A DNA stretch of 64,000 bases from Arcanobacterium wilhelmae (GCF_029632765.1 NZ_CP121247.1:1860001-1924000), one strand, 5' to 3'; counted from the stretch's first letter, positions 8,229-17,455 are shown. The notes: a model not told the origin generated them from the letters alone. Translations and numbers: made by a program.

Positions 8229-9530
8229 TCATTCCACGGACTTGCGCCGGCTCCACAACCCTGCCAGCGCGTAAGCCCCTCCTGAAGCCACCAGTGCCAG
8301 CGGGATAATCCACAGCGGCGCAGCCGCAAGCTCCCATGCCATCACAGCGCCGAAGATCCATCCGTTTTGAACGATACCCAGCACGGCTGCTCCAAAAATC
8401 AAGGTAATCGGCGCAGCGGGAAGTCCGCACGCGATCGCGATCGCCGCACCCACGGCAGCCCCCACAGCCAACGACGGCGTGAGGACACCGCCATCCGCTC
8501 CGGCACCGAGCACGATGGACGTGGCCACGAGTTTGGCCACTGCGAGCCCAAGGAACAGCCACACGGCTTCCACACCGATGACCGTCCCAGCACCCGGACC
8601 TGGCCCGGCACCAGCACCGGCCACCGCCTCGACTCCCGCAACTACCGCCGAGTAGCCGTCTTGCACGATATCCATACCGTTGCCCGCGATCTGCGGGAAC
8701 GGATATGCCAGCCCCGCGGCCACTACCGACGCCACTGCGATCGCCGCAGGCAGCCGCCAGGACGGCCCCGGCCTGAACTTCTTGCACGCCTGAACACACG
8801 CCTGGAATACCACTGCGATCGCCGCACACACCGGCACCGCCAGCGCCGCGAACAACACATACACCCAGGAAAACTCGACGTCCGGGAAACGGTAGATCGA
8901 CCCCGAACCCACCACTGGCCGAGCCACAAGCATCGACACCACGCACATCGCACCAGCGCCCGCCACCGACTTCACACTCAAGCGATGAAGGAGCAGCTCC
9001 AGCGTGAACACCACGCCGGCGATCGGCACGTTATACACGGCACTCAAACCAGCACCGGCAGCGCAGGCCAACGCAAGTTTCGCGTCGGCATCGGACATGC
9101 CCACCCATCGCGAAATCTGCTCCGTGGCCGCGCTCGACGCCTGCCGGGGTGCCGCCTCGCGCCCGATCGGCGCGCCCGTCGCCACAACGAGAATCTGCGT
9201 GAATGAATCGGCAACCGGACGCCAAAAACCCATCCGCCGCCCCGTCGTCAGGGCGGAGTCCACACTGATCACCGGCCCACGCCGGCGCAACGCCCACCAG
9301 GCCAGGCCCGCCACAATGCCACCCACCACTGGGACGGCGAGGCGGCGCCACAATGTCGCCCTGCCAACGTCGCCAGAAATGGTGCCCGTATGTGCACCGA
9401 AGGCCCATCCTTGGACGGCGTGAAGCATAAGTGTCATGGCGGCGGCGAACAGCCCGGCCGCCACGCCACCCACAACAATCACTACCGCCCACCGGGCGGC
9501 ACGGCTCCGCAAAACTAAGGAAAGGCTCAC
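8229..9530 (-). CDS. ClC-type chloride channel/antiporter family protein
   Basis: This is a protein of about 433 residues with ten or more hydrophobic helices. GREAAPRQ matches the ClC GREGP selectivity motif with its gating glutamate, and AGLSAVYNVPIAGVVFTLE matches the following conserved helix. ClC proteins move chloride (channel or proton-coupled exchange) across the inner membrane. The alanine replacing glycine in GREGP is a mild deviation. The start is uncertain: GTG 9530 is used because the first membrane helix follows directly; ATG 9584 is an alternative. It is divergent from the amino-acid permease gene. Confidence 0.85.
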   Translation of the reverse strand: MSLSLVLRSRAARWAVVIVVGGVAAGLFAAAMTLMLHAVQGWAFGAHTGTISGDVGRATLWRRLAVPVVGGIVAGLAWWALRRRGPVISVDSALTTGRRMGFWRPVADSFTQILVVATGAPIGREAAPRQASSAATEQISRWVGMSDADAKLALACAAGAGLSAVYNVPIAGVVFTLELLLHRLSVKSVAGAGAMCVVSMLVARPVVGSGSIYRFPDVEFSWVYVLFAALAVPVCAAIAVVFQACVQACKKFRPGPSWRLPAAIAVASVVAAGLAYPFPQIAGNGMDIVQDGYSAVVAGVEAVAGAGAGPGPGAGTVIGVEAVWLFLGLAVAKLVATSIVLGAGADGGVLTPSLAVGAAVGAAIAIACGLPAAPITLIFGAAVLGIVQNGWIFGAVMAWELAAAPLWIIPLALVASGGAYALAGLWSRRKSVE

Positions 9531-9607
9531 ACGAAAACCATACGTGCCATGCCGCTCGAGCGCGAACAAATAGCGTATGCTCATGCCGACGTAACGGAAG
9601 GAGCGGC

Positions 9608-11101
9608 ATGGCCGACGAATCACACGAGCCGAACGAACTGCCCGAATCGGGCGCTCCAGACGCGGCAGCGGAACCGAACGAGCTCAAACGCGGGCTCGAA
9701 GCGCGCCACCTCAACATGATCGCGATCGGTGGCGCGATCGGCACCGGGTTGCTAGTGGCATCTGGCGCCACGATCTCGCAGGCGGGCCCGGGTGGCGCGC
9801 TCGTGGCCTACGTGGCGATCGGTTTCATGGTGTATCTGCTGATGCAGTCGCTGGGCGAGATGGCCACGTATCTGCCGGTGTCGGGTTCGTTCGGCGAGTA
9901 CGCGAGCCGCTTCGTGTCGCGCTCGTTCGGGTTCGCGAACGGCTGGAATTACTGGTTTAACTGGGCGATCACGCTGGCTGCCGAGCTGGTGGCCGCTGCG
10001 ATCGTGATGCAGTACTGGTTCCCCGACGTGCCTGGCTGGGTGTGGTCGGGCGGTTTCCTCGCGGTGTTGTTCGCGGTGAACGCGGTTTCGGTGCGCGGCT
10101 ACGGCGAGAGCGAGTTCTGGCTGGCCGCGATCAAGGTGACCACGGTGGTGGTTTTCTTGGTGCTCGGGGTGGCGATGATCTTGGGCGTGATGGGCGGCGC
10201 GAGCCCTGGATTTGCGAACTGGACAGCGGGCGAGGCGCCGTTCGCCGGCGGTTTCACCTCGATCCTGGCTGTTTTCATGATCGCGGGCTTTTCCTTCCAG
10301 GGCACGGAGATGCTCGGAATTGCGGCCGGCGAAACGAAAGATCCGGAGAAGAACGTTCCGAAGGCGATCAAGTCCGTGTTCTGGCGCATCCTGCTGTTTT
10401 ACGTGTTTGCGATCGCGGTGATCGGCTTCCTGGTGCCCTACACCGATCCGACGCTTCTGAACCCCGATGGCGACGTGACTCTTTCCCCGTTCACCCTCGT
10501 TTTCGAGCGGGCGGGTATCGCTGCAGCTGCGGCCGTCATGAACGCCGTGATCTTGACGGCCGTGCTGTCGGCCGGCAACTCCGGCCTGTACGTTTCGACC
10601 CGCATGCTCTACGCACTGGCGGAGGCCGGGCAGGCGCCGAAGGTTTTCACGAAGGTGAACGCTCGTGGCGTGCCGATGCCGGCTCTGCTTGCGACGACGG
10701 CGGTGGGCGCGGTTGGTTTTGTGCTCTCACTGATCGGGAACGGGGTGGCGTACACGTGGCTGGTGAACGCTTCGGGCTTGGCCGGGTTTATCACGTGGAT
10801 GGGGATCGCGTGGAGCCATTACAAGTTCCGTCGCGCGTTTGTTGCGCAGGGACATTCGGTGAGCGAGTTGCCGTTCCGTGCGCGCTGGTTCCCGTTCGGG
10901 CCGATCGTGGCATTGGTGATGTGCGCTGTGGTGATCGTGGGCCAGAATGTTGAGGCTCTGACTGGGCATTCGTCTTTCTATGTGCTGTTGTCTTCCTACA
11001 TCGGGCTACCGTTGTTCCTGGCGCTGTGGTGGGGACACAAGTTGGCCACGGGTTCGCCGTCGATCGCGGCGGCCGACGCCGATCTGTCGCGTTCGCACTG
11101 A
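9608..11101 (+). CDS. Amino acid permease, APC superfamily (AAT family)
   Basis: This 497-residue protein has about 12 transmembrane segments. The first begins with MIAIGGAIGTGLLVASGA, the hallmark of amino-acid/proton symporters of the AroP/GabP type. GFSFQGTEMLGIAAGETKDP near residue 240 is the conserved cytoplasmic loop of the family. The start ATG follows GGAAGGAG by 4 bases. A hydrophilic N-terminus rich in Glu and Pro precedes helix 1. A rho-independent terminator follows. The substrate is probably a neutral, basic or aromatic amino acid but cannot be read from sequence. Confidence 0.93.
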   Translation: MADESHEPNELPESGAPDAAAEPNELKRGLEARHLNMIAIGGAIGTGLLVASGATISQAGPGGALVAYVAIGFMVYLLMQSLGEMATYLPVSGSFGEYASRFVSRSFGFANGWNYWFNWAITLAAELVAAAIVMQYWFPDVPGWVWSGGFLAVLFAVNAVSVRGYGESEFWLAAIKVTTVVVFLVLGVAMILGVMGGASPGFANWTAGEAPFAGGFTSILAVFMIAGFSFQGTEMLGIAAGETKDPEKNVPKAIKSVFWRILLFYVFAIAVIGFLVPYTDPTLLNPDGDVTLSPFTLVFERAGIAAAAAVMNAVILTAVLSAGNSGLYVSTRMLYALAEAGQAPKVFTKVNARGVPMPALLATTAVGAVGFVLSLIGNGVAYTWLVNASGLAGFITWMGIAWSHYKFRRAFVAQGHSVSELPFRARWFPFGPIVALVMCAVVIVGQNVEALTGHSSFYVLLSSYIGLPLFLALWWGHKLATGSPSIAAADADLSRSH

Positions 11102-11112
11102 GGCTGTGGGTT

Positions 11113-11151
11113 TCCGGCTGTTCGCGTTTTCGCGGACAGCCGGGATTTTTT
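11113..11151 (+). terminator. Rho-independent terminator after amino-acid permease gene
   Basis: CCGGCTGT and ACAGCCGG form the stem base around a CGCG/CGCG upper stem with a TTTT loop, followed by a run of six T. Confidence 0.9.
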
Positions 11152-11222
11152 ATGCGCGATACAGTGTGTTCTGCGGGGTTGTGCGCGGTGGAGCATTTTT
11201 CATGGGCGTTTGCGGCGGACAG

Positions 11223-11717
11223 CTAGTTGACACGCTCCCAGTCTTCGATCGGCCCGTCGACGACGGCGAACATGGGGTGCGCTGGTATGGCCAGTTGCGT
11301 GGGCAGTGTGCTGTCTGCGCGGCTCGGATCCCATTCATTTCCTGCGGAACCAAGCCTGCGCGCCAGCGACGGTAGCCAGCTAGGGTTGCGCTTTTCTACC
11401 TTGGTGATCAGATGCGTGAGTTCGTAGGCAAGCTGGGAATCCGTGACGGTGATCGTTCCTGTGTAGCGTTCGACAGGGTCGATGCGCGTGGCGTCGAAGT
11501 TGTAGCCGCGGGCGGTGGCTTCGGTCTGGATCGCGTCAAGGAATGCTGCGATTGCTCCGCGGGGATCGGCTGATTTGCGGAACCGGCTGAGCTGCGGATG
11601 GTTCGTGTAACCGCGTGTGCGGCCTGCGAGTACTGCTTGCGCAAGTAGAGCTTCTCTCCAGCCTGCTACTAGGGCAGCGCGGTCAAGTAGGGAAGGGTGA
11701 AGGCTCCATAAACGCAT
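11223..11717 (-). CDS. Pyrimidine dimer DNA glycosylase/endonuclease V family protein
   Basis: This 164-residue protein starts MRLWSLHPSLLD and contains the block WREALLAQAVLAGRTRGYTN followed by HPQLSRF. This is the N-terminal signature of the T4 endonuclease V-like family (pyrimidine dimer excision). Family members cleave the glycosyl bond of UV-induced dimers in base excision repair. The start is ATG 11717 with GAGGAGA 5 bases upstream; an in-frame ATG at 11756 is rejected. It is convergent with the amino-acid permease. Confidence 0.85.
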   Translation of the reverse strand: MRLWSLHPSLLDRAALVAGWREALLAQAVLAGRTRGYTNHPQLSRFRKSADPRGAIAAFLDAIQTEATARGYNFDATRIDPVERYTGTITVTDSQLAYELTHLITKVEKRNPSWLPSLARRLGSAGNEWDPSRADSTLPTQLAIPAHPMFAVVDGPIEDWERVN

Positions 11718-11923
11718 TGGTTCTCCTCGGACATAGCGGCCAGTTCTCACACCCAAACAGCATATTCATCAGACAAAAACACCGATAACTGCGTCTGGAA
11801 ACTCAATTATTACGCCTGAGGTGAAGAAAATGAAATAAAACCCAACCAGGGGTGAAATTGGCGACGCACACGCGTAGCATTGTTCCAGGTAAGCACCCAA
11901 CCTGGGTGTGGAAGGAGAATCTC

Positions 11924-12187
11924 ATGGGAAACATCATCGGAACGATCATTTTCGGCGCAGTCATTGGCGTTCTTGCACGCTTCTTCAAGAAGGGTGACGA
12001 GGGCATTGGCGTTCTGTGGACCGTGCTGCTTGGCATTGTCGGCGTGGTTGTTGGCAACCTGATCCTCGGCGTGTTCGGCTACCCGACCAACACTCCAGGC
12101 ATCGACTGGATCCGCTGGGTCGTGTGCACGATCACCGCGATGGTTGCAATCGGCATCTACCTTGGCGTGACCAACAAGAAGAACTGA
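11924..12187 (+). CDS. GlsB/YeaQ/YmgE-family small membrane protein
   Basis: This 87-residue protein has three hydrophobic segments and the glycine-rich pattern of the transglycosylase-associated (GlsB/YeaQ/YmgE) family. The first segment is GNIIGTIIFGAVIGVLARFF and the second contains LLGIVGVVVGNLILG. Members are small membrane proteins linked to stress; the molecular role is unknown. AAGGAGA lies 6 bases before the ATG. A strong terminator follows, so it is monocistronic. Confidence 0.88.
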   Translation: MGNIIGTIIFGAVIGVLARFFKKGDEGIGVLWTVLLGIVGVVVGNLILGVFGYPTNTPGIDWIRWVVCTITAMVAIGIYLGVTNKKN

Positions 12188-12204
12188 TCTCACAGTTGCT
12201 TGAA

Positions 12205-12250
12205 CTGGGGGCGCTTCCCGATGGGAAGCGCCCCCAGCGTCATTCTTTTC
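12205..12250 (+). terminator. Rho-independent terminator after GlsB-like gene
   Basis: CTGGGGGCGCTTCCC and GGGAAGCGCCCCCAG form a perfect 15-bp stem with a 3-base loop, followed by a T-rich stretch. Confidence 0.93.
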
Positions 12251-12726
12251 GCGTTCGTTCTTATCGCGAGCCTGAAAACCTGGGGGCCTCGAAGTCCGAA
12301 AGCTAATGCCTCAAAGAGCAGTACGAGGTTTAAGAGCAAAACATGGGGGAGCACAACCACAACACTGGGGTTGGGGGCCTAAACTATCGGGCCGAGAAAA
12401 AACAAATTGGCGGAACCCCCGGAAATGCACGGAGGGCCGGGAGCAAAGCTCCCGGCCCTCCAATCGCGATTGCCGAGGTCACTACTCTCAGCAAGAATTG
12501 ATCGGTCGGCCATCCACGCATTTGGCCGCCCGATCCAACGGTAAAGCTACTTAACGGGGCACAACTCCCTTTCACACTTACCGCTATTCACTTGTCCGCT
12601 AGGCGGATCATTCAGGAGGAGAACACTCAACTCCTTCGCGATATCTCCAGTATCGCACACCGAACCTTGGAATAAAACTGTGCAACACTGGGAATTTTCT
12701 GGAAATTTGAACCGCGTTTCCGCAGG
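12251..12726. other. Non-coding interval with strong hairpin and possible structured RNA
   Basis: No credible coding frame with a ribosome site is seen. A 14-bp perfect hairpin (arms GGAGGGCCGGGAGC at 12432-12445 and its complement at 12449-12462) can end minus-strand transcription downstream of the P-type ATPase gene. Between about 12480 and 12690 the minus strand can fold several short stems in series (GCGATA/TATCGC, GGAG/CTCC, TCCGC/GCGGA), which may be a small RNA or just a structured 3' region. No tmRNA, RNase P or SRP hallmark was found. Confidence 0.4.
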
Positions 12727-15123
12727 TCACAGCGAAATCCTCCCATTCTCATCGCGATCAAAAAATGGGGTAGTCTTCCAGAACGTCGGACGGATGCCAA
12801 CCGACCATTTCACGATCCACCACAGAGCCTCAATCAGCCCCGCCCCCAGTAGACCAAACCCTGCGCCAGTGAGCATCATCGAGGCATTCGACGAATCCAG
12901 CGAGAAGAACCACTGCGCCGGCCCCCAGAAAAAGAACACACCATACCCCACGAGCGGCAGAACAATCAGCGTGATCTTCCACCATGTCCACGGCCGTGCC
13001 ACGCACGCGAGCACCCAGGTGGAGGCGATAATCAGCGCCAGCAGCGCCGCCGTCGACTCGCGCATATGCTCCTGCGGAACGTTCCAACCACCCGACGTCA
13101 CCAGATACGTCGTAAACGACACCGCACCCACAATAAAGCCCGCCGGCAACGCAAACCGGATCGTCCTCTTCACGAACCCATCACGCGCCCGCGAATTATT
13201 CGGGGGAAGCGAGAGAATAAACGCGGGAATACCGATCGTAAACCAGCCCGTAATCGACACGTGGATCGGAAGGAACGGATACGGTACCTGCGCGAGCACC
13301 ACAAGGATCGCAAGCATCGCCGAATAGATCGTCTTCGTCAAGAACAGGTTCGCCACACGCTCGATGTTCCCGATCACGCGACGCCCCTCGGCCACCACAT
13401 ACGGCAACGTTGCAAATTTGTCGTCAAGCAACACAATCTTTGCCACCGACCGGGTCGCCGAAGCACCAGAACCCATGGCCACGCCGATATCTGCATCCTT
13501 CAAAGCGAGCACGTCGTTCACGCCGTCGCCCGTCATCGCCACAGTGTGGCCTTCGCCTTGCAAAGCCTTCACCATGGCCTGCTTCTGATCTGGGCGCACA
13601 CGCCCAAACACGCGGTTACCATTGACAACCTCGGCAAACTCGTCGTCGCCAATCTCACGGGCGTCAACTGTGGTACCAGCGTCGTAACCGAGGCGCGAGG
13701 TCACAGCACCAACCGAACGCGCGTTGTCACCGGAAATCACCTTCACCTCGACATCCTGCCGGGCAAAGTAATCGAGCGTATCGCCAGCGTCGGGACGGAT
13801 CTTCTGCACGAACGTGATCAGCCCAACCGGCTCAAGCTGACCCGGCGCGTCTGCAGCCGTCACCGGCACCGATGCGCGGCCCACCAGCAGCACACGTAGC
13901 CCCGTATCCCCCAGCTCGGTAGCACGGCGCTCCACGTCCGTCCCGGATGCCAGCACGTCCGGCGCACCCATCACCCAATGCTCGCCATTTGCAAAGCTCA
14001 CACCAGACCACTTTTTCGCCGACGTGAAGGGCTGGCGCTCCACCACCTCCCACAATCGCTCCGGTGCGCCAAGCTCGTTCGCCACAGCCTTCATCGTCAC
14101 GTTCGGATCCGGATCCGCGGCAGCGAGCTGCGCCAACCCCTCGCGTGCCCGCTCCTCGCCGAGCGCGCCAACCAGCTCAAAATCACCAAACTCGAGCGTA
14201 TTTTCCGTCAGCGTGCCCGTCTTATCTGCACACACCACATCCACACGGGCCAAACCCTCAATCGCCGGCAACTCCTGAACCAGGCACTTGCGCAAGCCGA
14301 GCCGGATCACACCAAGCGCGAACGCCGTCGTCGTGATCAACACCAGCCCCTCCGGAACCATCGGCACCAACGCGCCCGCGATGCGCAGAACCACATCCGA
14401 ATACGTTTGCGTGCCCGGCTGACGCACCTGCGAAACCACAATCAGAATGCCAACCGGGATCAACACCCACGTAATAATCTTCAAAATCTGGTTAATCCCC
14501 GCCTGGAGCTGGGACTTTGCCAGCGAATACTTTGACGCCTCGGCAGTCAGCTTCGCAGCATACGAATCCGCGCCCACTTTCGTCACCTGGTAATCGCCCG
14601 AGCCCGACACCACAAAACTACCGGACATGACCGTATCGCCCGGCGCCTTGTGCACCGGATCCGACTCTCCCGTGAGCATCGACTCGTCAACATCCAGGTA
14701 CTGTGAATCCAGCACTTCGCCGTCCACCACGATCTGCGCGCCGGCGCCGATATGGAGCACGTCATCGAGCACAATCTCGCTTTGCTCGAGCTCCACAAGC
14801 TCGCCGTCGCGCCACGCCTGCGGATGCTCCTCGCCAAGAATCGTGAGCTCAGAGAGCGTCTTGCGGGCACGTAGCTCCTGGATAATACCCACCACCGAGT
14901 TCACCACGATCAGCCCGCCGAACGTAGCCTGGATCCAATGCCCAGTAGTGAGCACCACGGCGAACAGCACACCCAAAATCGCGTTAATCCGCGTAAAAAC
15001 GTTGGTTCGGATGATGTCCCAGGTGGTCTTCCCCGCGCTTGGCGGCAACACGTTGCGACGCCCATCCGTCATGCGCTCAGCCACCTCGGCGCCACTCAGC
15101 CCCAGAATTTCACGAGTCTCCAT
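12727..15123 (-). CDS. Cation-transporting P-type ATPase (CtpE-like)
   Basis: This 798-residue P-type ATPase has the actuator TGES near residue 151, the phosphorylation motif DKTGTLT at 300, a VPEGLV segment in helix 4 near 257, and the hinge TGDGVNDVLALKDADIG. There is no N-terminal metal-binding CxxC domain and no CPC motif, so it is not a heavy-metal P1B pump. The helix 4 PEGL and overall length suit P2-like/CtpE-type cation pumps (calcium is reported for mycobacterial CtpE). The ATG has AAAGGGAG 3 bases upstream. It is divergent from the lipoprotein gene. The ion is not certain. Confidence 0.9.
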   Translation of the reverse strand: METREILGLSGAEVAERMTDGRRNVLPPSAGKTTWDIIRTNVFTRINAILGVLFAVVLTTGHWIQATFGGLIVVNSVVGIIQELRARKTLSELTILGEEHPQAWRDGELVELEQSEIVLDDVLHIGAGAQIVVDGEVLDSQYLDVDESMLTGESDPVHKAPGDTVMSGSFVVSGSGDYQVTKVGADSYAAKLTAEASKYSLAKSQLQAGINQILKIITWVLIPVGILIVVSQVRQPGTQTYSDVVLRIAGALVPMVPEGLVLITTTAFALGVIRLGLRKCLVQELPAIEGLARVDVVCADKTGTLTENTLEFGDFELVGALGEERAREGLAQLAAADPDPNVTMKAVANELGAPERLWEVVERQPFTSAKKWSGVSFANGEHWVMGAPDVLASGTDVERRATELGDTGLRVLLVGRASVPVTAADAPGQLEPVGLITFVQKIRPDAGDTLDYFARQDVEVKVISGDNARSVGAVTSRLGYDAGTTVDAREIGDDEFAEVVNGNRVFGRVRPDQKQAMVKALQGEGHTVAMTGDGVNDVLALKDADIGVAMGSGASATRSVAKIVLLDDKFATLPYVVAEGRRVIGNIERVANLFLTKTIYSAMLAILVVLAQVPYPFLPIHVSITGWFTIGIPAFILSLPPNNSRARDGFVKRTIRFALPAGFIVGAVSFTTYLVTSGGWNVPQEHMRESTAALLALIIASTWVLACVARPWTWWKITLIVLPLVGYGVFFFWGPAQWFFSLDSSNASMMLTGAGFGLLGAGLIEALWWIVKWSVGIRPTFWKTTPFFDRDENGRISL

Positions 15124-15210
15124 GCACTCCCTTTCGTCTGGGAATCAGGTTACCGCGCACCTACGACAGAAAACCTCAGTCACTGGGCGGATTCCGCCAT
15201 CCACAAATGA

Positions 15211-15222
15211 CGACGCCGGTGC
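15211..15222 (+). repeat. Dispersed 12-mer CGACGCCGGTGC (intergenic copy)
   Basis: This is one of at least 16 exact copies in the window, here in the P-type ATPase/lipoprotein intergenic region and not paired into a hairpin. Confidence 0.85.
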
Positions 15223-15342
15223 GCGGACCGCAACGACACAGGTGCGCGAGAAGCGACCGACCGCGCAACGTGCGCACCAACGTCGGGAACAGGCAGGCCC
15301 CACCGCGCCTTGCCGTCGATTACGCCACAAATCCCCAGCTAT

Positions 15343-15373
15343 TTGCGAGTGAAATTCATTGCATCGGTAGAAT
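15343..15373 (+). promoter_or_regulatory. Promoter of small lipoprotein gene
   Basis: TTGCGA (15343-15348) and TAGAAT (15368-15373) are separated by 19 bases and lie 43 bases before the ATG at 15417. Confidence 0.5.
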
Positions 15374-15416
15374 TTTTGCGGCACAAGTCCAACTACTGAA
15401 AAGAAGTGTTCACAAA

Positions 15417-15911
15417 ATGAAGAAGATTTTTGCAGCGGCAGCCGTGTCGCTCCTCGCACTCGCAGGCTGCTCTGCCACCCCGACGTCGTCGTCGAGCTCC
15501 GCAGCCGCCACCGACGAGGCCGTCAAGCTCGACGGCACCTACAACTCGGTCGAAGAGCTCCACAAGGCCGTCGTCGACGCCGGCTACACATGCGACGCCT
15601 ACTCCGACAAGATGAAGAGCAAAGACGAGGCTGGCAAGGAAACCGAAGCCGAGATCGGCTACAACAAGGCCACCTGCAACGGCATGGACATCCTTACTGT
15701 GACCGCGAACCGCGGCGGAAACACCGCCGACATCCACATCGCCGAAGCCGACACCCCCAAGGGCGAGAAGATGTACTTCCTCGTCGGCGACAACTGGAAC
15801 GTCAAGGGCGAGAAGGCCGATCTTGAAAAGATCGCAGAGAAGATGAAGGGCGAAGTCCAGGAAGTGACCGGCACCTCCGTTCCGGATCCGTCGGCCGCAC
15901 CGGCCAAGTGA
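15417..15911 (+). CDS. Small secreted lipoprotein of unknown function
   Basis: This 164-residue protein begins MKKIFAAAAVSLLALAGC, a lipoprotein signal peptide with lipobox LAGC, then a Ser/Ala linker. The mature domain has cysteines in YTCDAYS and ATCNGMD that may form a disulfide. Part of it resembles small actinobacterial lipoproteins of unknown role. The upstream ribosome site is weak (GAAAAGAAG). A promoter (TTGCGA/TAGAAT) and a strong terminator bracket it, so it is a single-gene unit. No function is assigned. Confidence 0.88.
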   Translation: MKKIFAAAAVSLLALAGCSATPTSSSSSAAATDEAVKLDGTYNSVEELHKAVVDAGYTCDAYSDKMKSKDEAGKETEAEIGYNKATCNGMDILTVTANRGGNTADIHIAEADTPKGEKMYFLVGDNWNVKGEKADLEKIAEKMKGEVQEVTGTSVPDPSAAPAK

Positions 15912-15948
15912 TTCTATTCACCGGGTAGCTCACCCGAGTTTGAATACC

Positions 15949-15988
15949 AAGAGGTGGAAGCAGGCATCCTGCTTCCACCTCTTATTCG
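15949..15988 (+). terminator. Rho-independent terminator after lipoprotein gene
   Basis: AAGAGGTGGAAGCAGG and CCTGCTTCCACCTCTT form a perfect 16-bp stem with a CAT loop. Confidence 0.93.
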
Positions 15989-16023
15989 TTGGTACGCGCT
16001 TGGTTAAGCGCGGCCCTAAAAGC

Positions 16024-16066
16024 GATTTCCCCGGTATCCACTTTTTGGCGGAATACCGGGGAAATC
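16024..16066 (-). terminator. Terminator of tRNA-Ser(CGA)
   Basis: Arms 16024-16037 and 16053-16066 (GATTTCCCCGGTAT and complement) form a 14-bp stem. The minus strand continues GCTTTT. Confidence 0.85.
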
Positions 16067-16072
16067 TGGTGG

Positions 16073-16160
16073 CGGTGACGGTGGGATTTGAACCCACGGT
16101 ACGGGGTTACCGTACACAGCATTTCGAGTGCTGCACCTTCGGCCGCTCGGACACGTCACC
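16073..16160 (-). tRNA. tRNA-Ser(CGA)
   Basis: The minus strand folds into a class II tRNA with acceptor GGTGACG/CGTCACC, a long variable arm and T-loop GGGTTCAAATCCC. The anticodon loop CTCGAAA gives anticodon CGA (reads UCG). CCA is encoded (TGG on the plus strand at 16070-16072). A promoter (TTGCCT at 16199-16194, TACTAT at 16176-16171, 17-base spacer) lies just upstream and a terminator just downstream. Confidence 0.95.
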
Positions 16161-16170
16161 TCGGCAACCA

Positions 16171-16199
16171 ATAGTACGTGCATTTGGGTGAACAGGCAA
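16171..16199 (-). promoter_or_regulatory. Promoter of tRNA-Ser(CGA)
   Basis: On the minus strand TTGCCT and TACTAT are separated by 17 bases, with the tRNA 5' end 10 bases further on. Confidence 0.65.
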
Positions 16200-16233
16200 A
16201 ATATGCTCCTGTTACCCACGCCACGTCCAACAA

Positions 16234-16698
16234 CTATCGCAAACGCTCAAACCACTCGCCAAGCTGGCGCGCCGCCGTCTCTTGCTCAAGCCCACCGATC
16301 ACCTCGATGGGAGCACCAAGTCGTGCATCACGCAAGACATCACGCACCGAGCCAGCAGCCCCAGCCTTCTCGTCCCACGCACCAAACACCACGCGCGATA
16401 CCCGTGCATTCACAATCGCACCCGCGCACATCGTGCACGGCTCGAGCGACACCACCAGCGTGCACCCACTCAAGTTCCACCCACCGAGCACGCCAGCCGC
16501 CTCACGCATCGCGTTGATCTCAGCATGACCGGCAGGGTCGGCGTCGCGCTCACGGGTGTTGTAACCGCGGCCCACCACCTCGCCAGAAGGCGAAATAACC
16601 ACAGCACCAACAGGCACATCACCGGCGTCGCCAGCACGCCGCGCCAGCTCGAAAGCCTCGCCCATCCAAACGCGCTCAATCTCATACATATTGCCCAT
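16234..16698 (-). CDS. tadA: tRNA adenosine(34) deaminase TadA
   Basis: This 154-residue zinc deaminase has the signature HAE (proton shuttle glutamate) near residue 58 and PCTMCAGAI near 87, the two zinc-binding elements of the CDA superfamily. VPVGAVVISPSGEVVGRGYN is typical of TadA. It converts A34 to inosine in tRNA-Arg(ACG), and such a tRNA is encoded at 30924-30996. The gene is divergent from upp. An alternative ATG lies at 16689. Confidence 0.93.
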   Translation of the reverse strand: MGNMYEIERVWMGEAFELARRAGDAGDVPVGAVVISPSGEVVGRGYNTRERDADPAGHAEINAMREAAGVLGGWNLSGCTLVVSLEPCTMCAGAIVNARVSRVVFGAWDEKAGAAGSVRDVLRDARLGAPIEVIGGLEQETAARQLGEWFERLR

Positions 16699-16730
16699 CG
16701 TATTGAAGGGCTCTCCCCCTGCGCACGCGG

Positions 16731-16743
16731 TAGATTTAAAGCA
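16731..16743 (+). promoter_or_regulatory. -10 element placing a leaderless start at upp
   Basis: TAGATT (16731-16736) ends 6 bases before the upp ATG and there is no Shine-Dalgarno, so transcription probably begins at the start codon. The best -35 (TTGAAG, 16703) is 22 bases away, longer than usual. Confidence 0.5.
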
Positions 16744-17381
16744 TGGAGATTAACGTCATTGAGCACCCGCTTGTTTCGCACAAGCTCACGGTGTTGCGCG
16801 ATAAGGAAACGCCGTCCCCGATCTTCCGCCAGATCGTGGAAGAGATCATCATGTTGCTGTCGTACGAATCCACTCGCGACGTGCTGGTGGAGCCCGTTGA
16901 GATCGATACCCCGGTTGCTCACATGACCGGCTCTGCTCTCGCGACGCCCGGCCCGATTGTGGTGCCGATCCTGCGTGCGGGTCTGGGCATGCTCGAGGGC
17001 ATGACCCGCCTGATGCCCACGGCCGAGGTTGGCTTCTTGGGGATGAAGCGCGATGAGACCACCTACGAGGCCGTCACGTACGCGAACCGCCTGCCAGATG
17101 ATCTGTCGGGCCGCCAATGCTTCGTGCTCGATCCGATGCTGGCTACCGGCCACACGCTGATCGCGGCGATCGATTATCTGCTCGAGCGCGGCGCTCGCGA
17201 TGTTACGGCGATCTGCATCCTGGCCGCTCCGGAGGGCCTGAAGGCCCTCGAGGAGCACCTGGCCGATCGTGCAGATGTGCGCATCGTGCTTGCCGCTGTG
17301 GACGAGAAGCTCAACGAGCACGGCTACATCGTGCCGGGCCTGGGCGATGCGGGCGACCGCCTGTACGGCGTGGTTGACTGA
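16743..17381 (+). CDS. upp: Uracil phosphoribosyltransferase
   Basis: This 212-residue enzyme (usual family length) makes UMP from uracil and PRPP in pyrimidine salvage. The PRPP-binding motif [11 protein letters not shown] lies near residue 130, and the uracil-binding C-terminal stretch [15 protein letters not shown] is intact. PTPIFR-like [11 protein letters not shown] near residue 28 is also characteristic. No ribosome site precedes the ATG; a -10 lies 6 bases upstream, suggesting leaderless expression. A terminator built from the dispersed GACGCCGGT motif follows. Confidence 0.96.
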   Translation: MEINVIEHPLVSHKLTVLRDKETPSPIFRQIVEEIIMLLSYESTRDVLVEPVEIDTPVAHMTGSALATPGPIVVPILRAGLGMLEGMTRLMPTAEVGFLGMKRDETTYEAVTYANRLPDDLSGRQCFVLDPMLATGHTLIAAIDYLLERGARDVTAICILAAPEGLKALEEHLADRADVRIVLAAVDEKLNEHGYIVPGLGDAGDRLYGVVD

Positions 17382-17397
17382 TCCCTCACTACTTTCC

Positions 17398-17436
17398 CGA
17401 CGCCGGTGCGCATCTCGCGTACCGGCGTCGCTTTGT
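17398..17436 (+). terminator. Terminator after upp made of inverted dispersed-motif copies
   Basis: CGACGCCGGT (17398-17407) and ACCGGCGTCG (17421-17430) pair perfectly and are followed by CTTTGTG. The left arm is part of an exact copy of the dispersed 12-mer. Confidence 0.8.
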
Positions 17437-17455
17437 GTTCACCGCGCAGCGCGTT

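Noticed and set aside
8056..8946. 296-residue minus-strand frame overlapping the ClC gene
   Set aside because: It is Gly/Arg/Cys-rich, lies in another frame of the ClC coding region and shows no family motif.
12205..12462. Repeated CTGGGGGC strings that might suggest a small repeat array or tmRNA
   Set aside because: The strings are irregular. The first belongs to a terminator, and no tRNA-like ends or tag frame were found.
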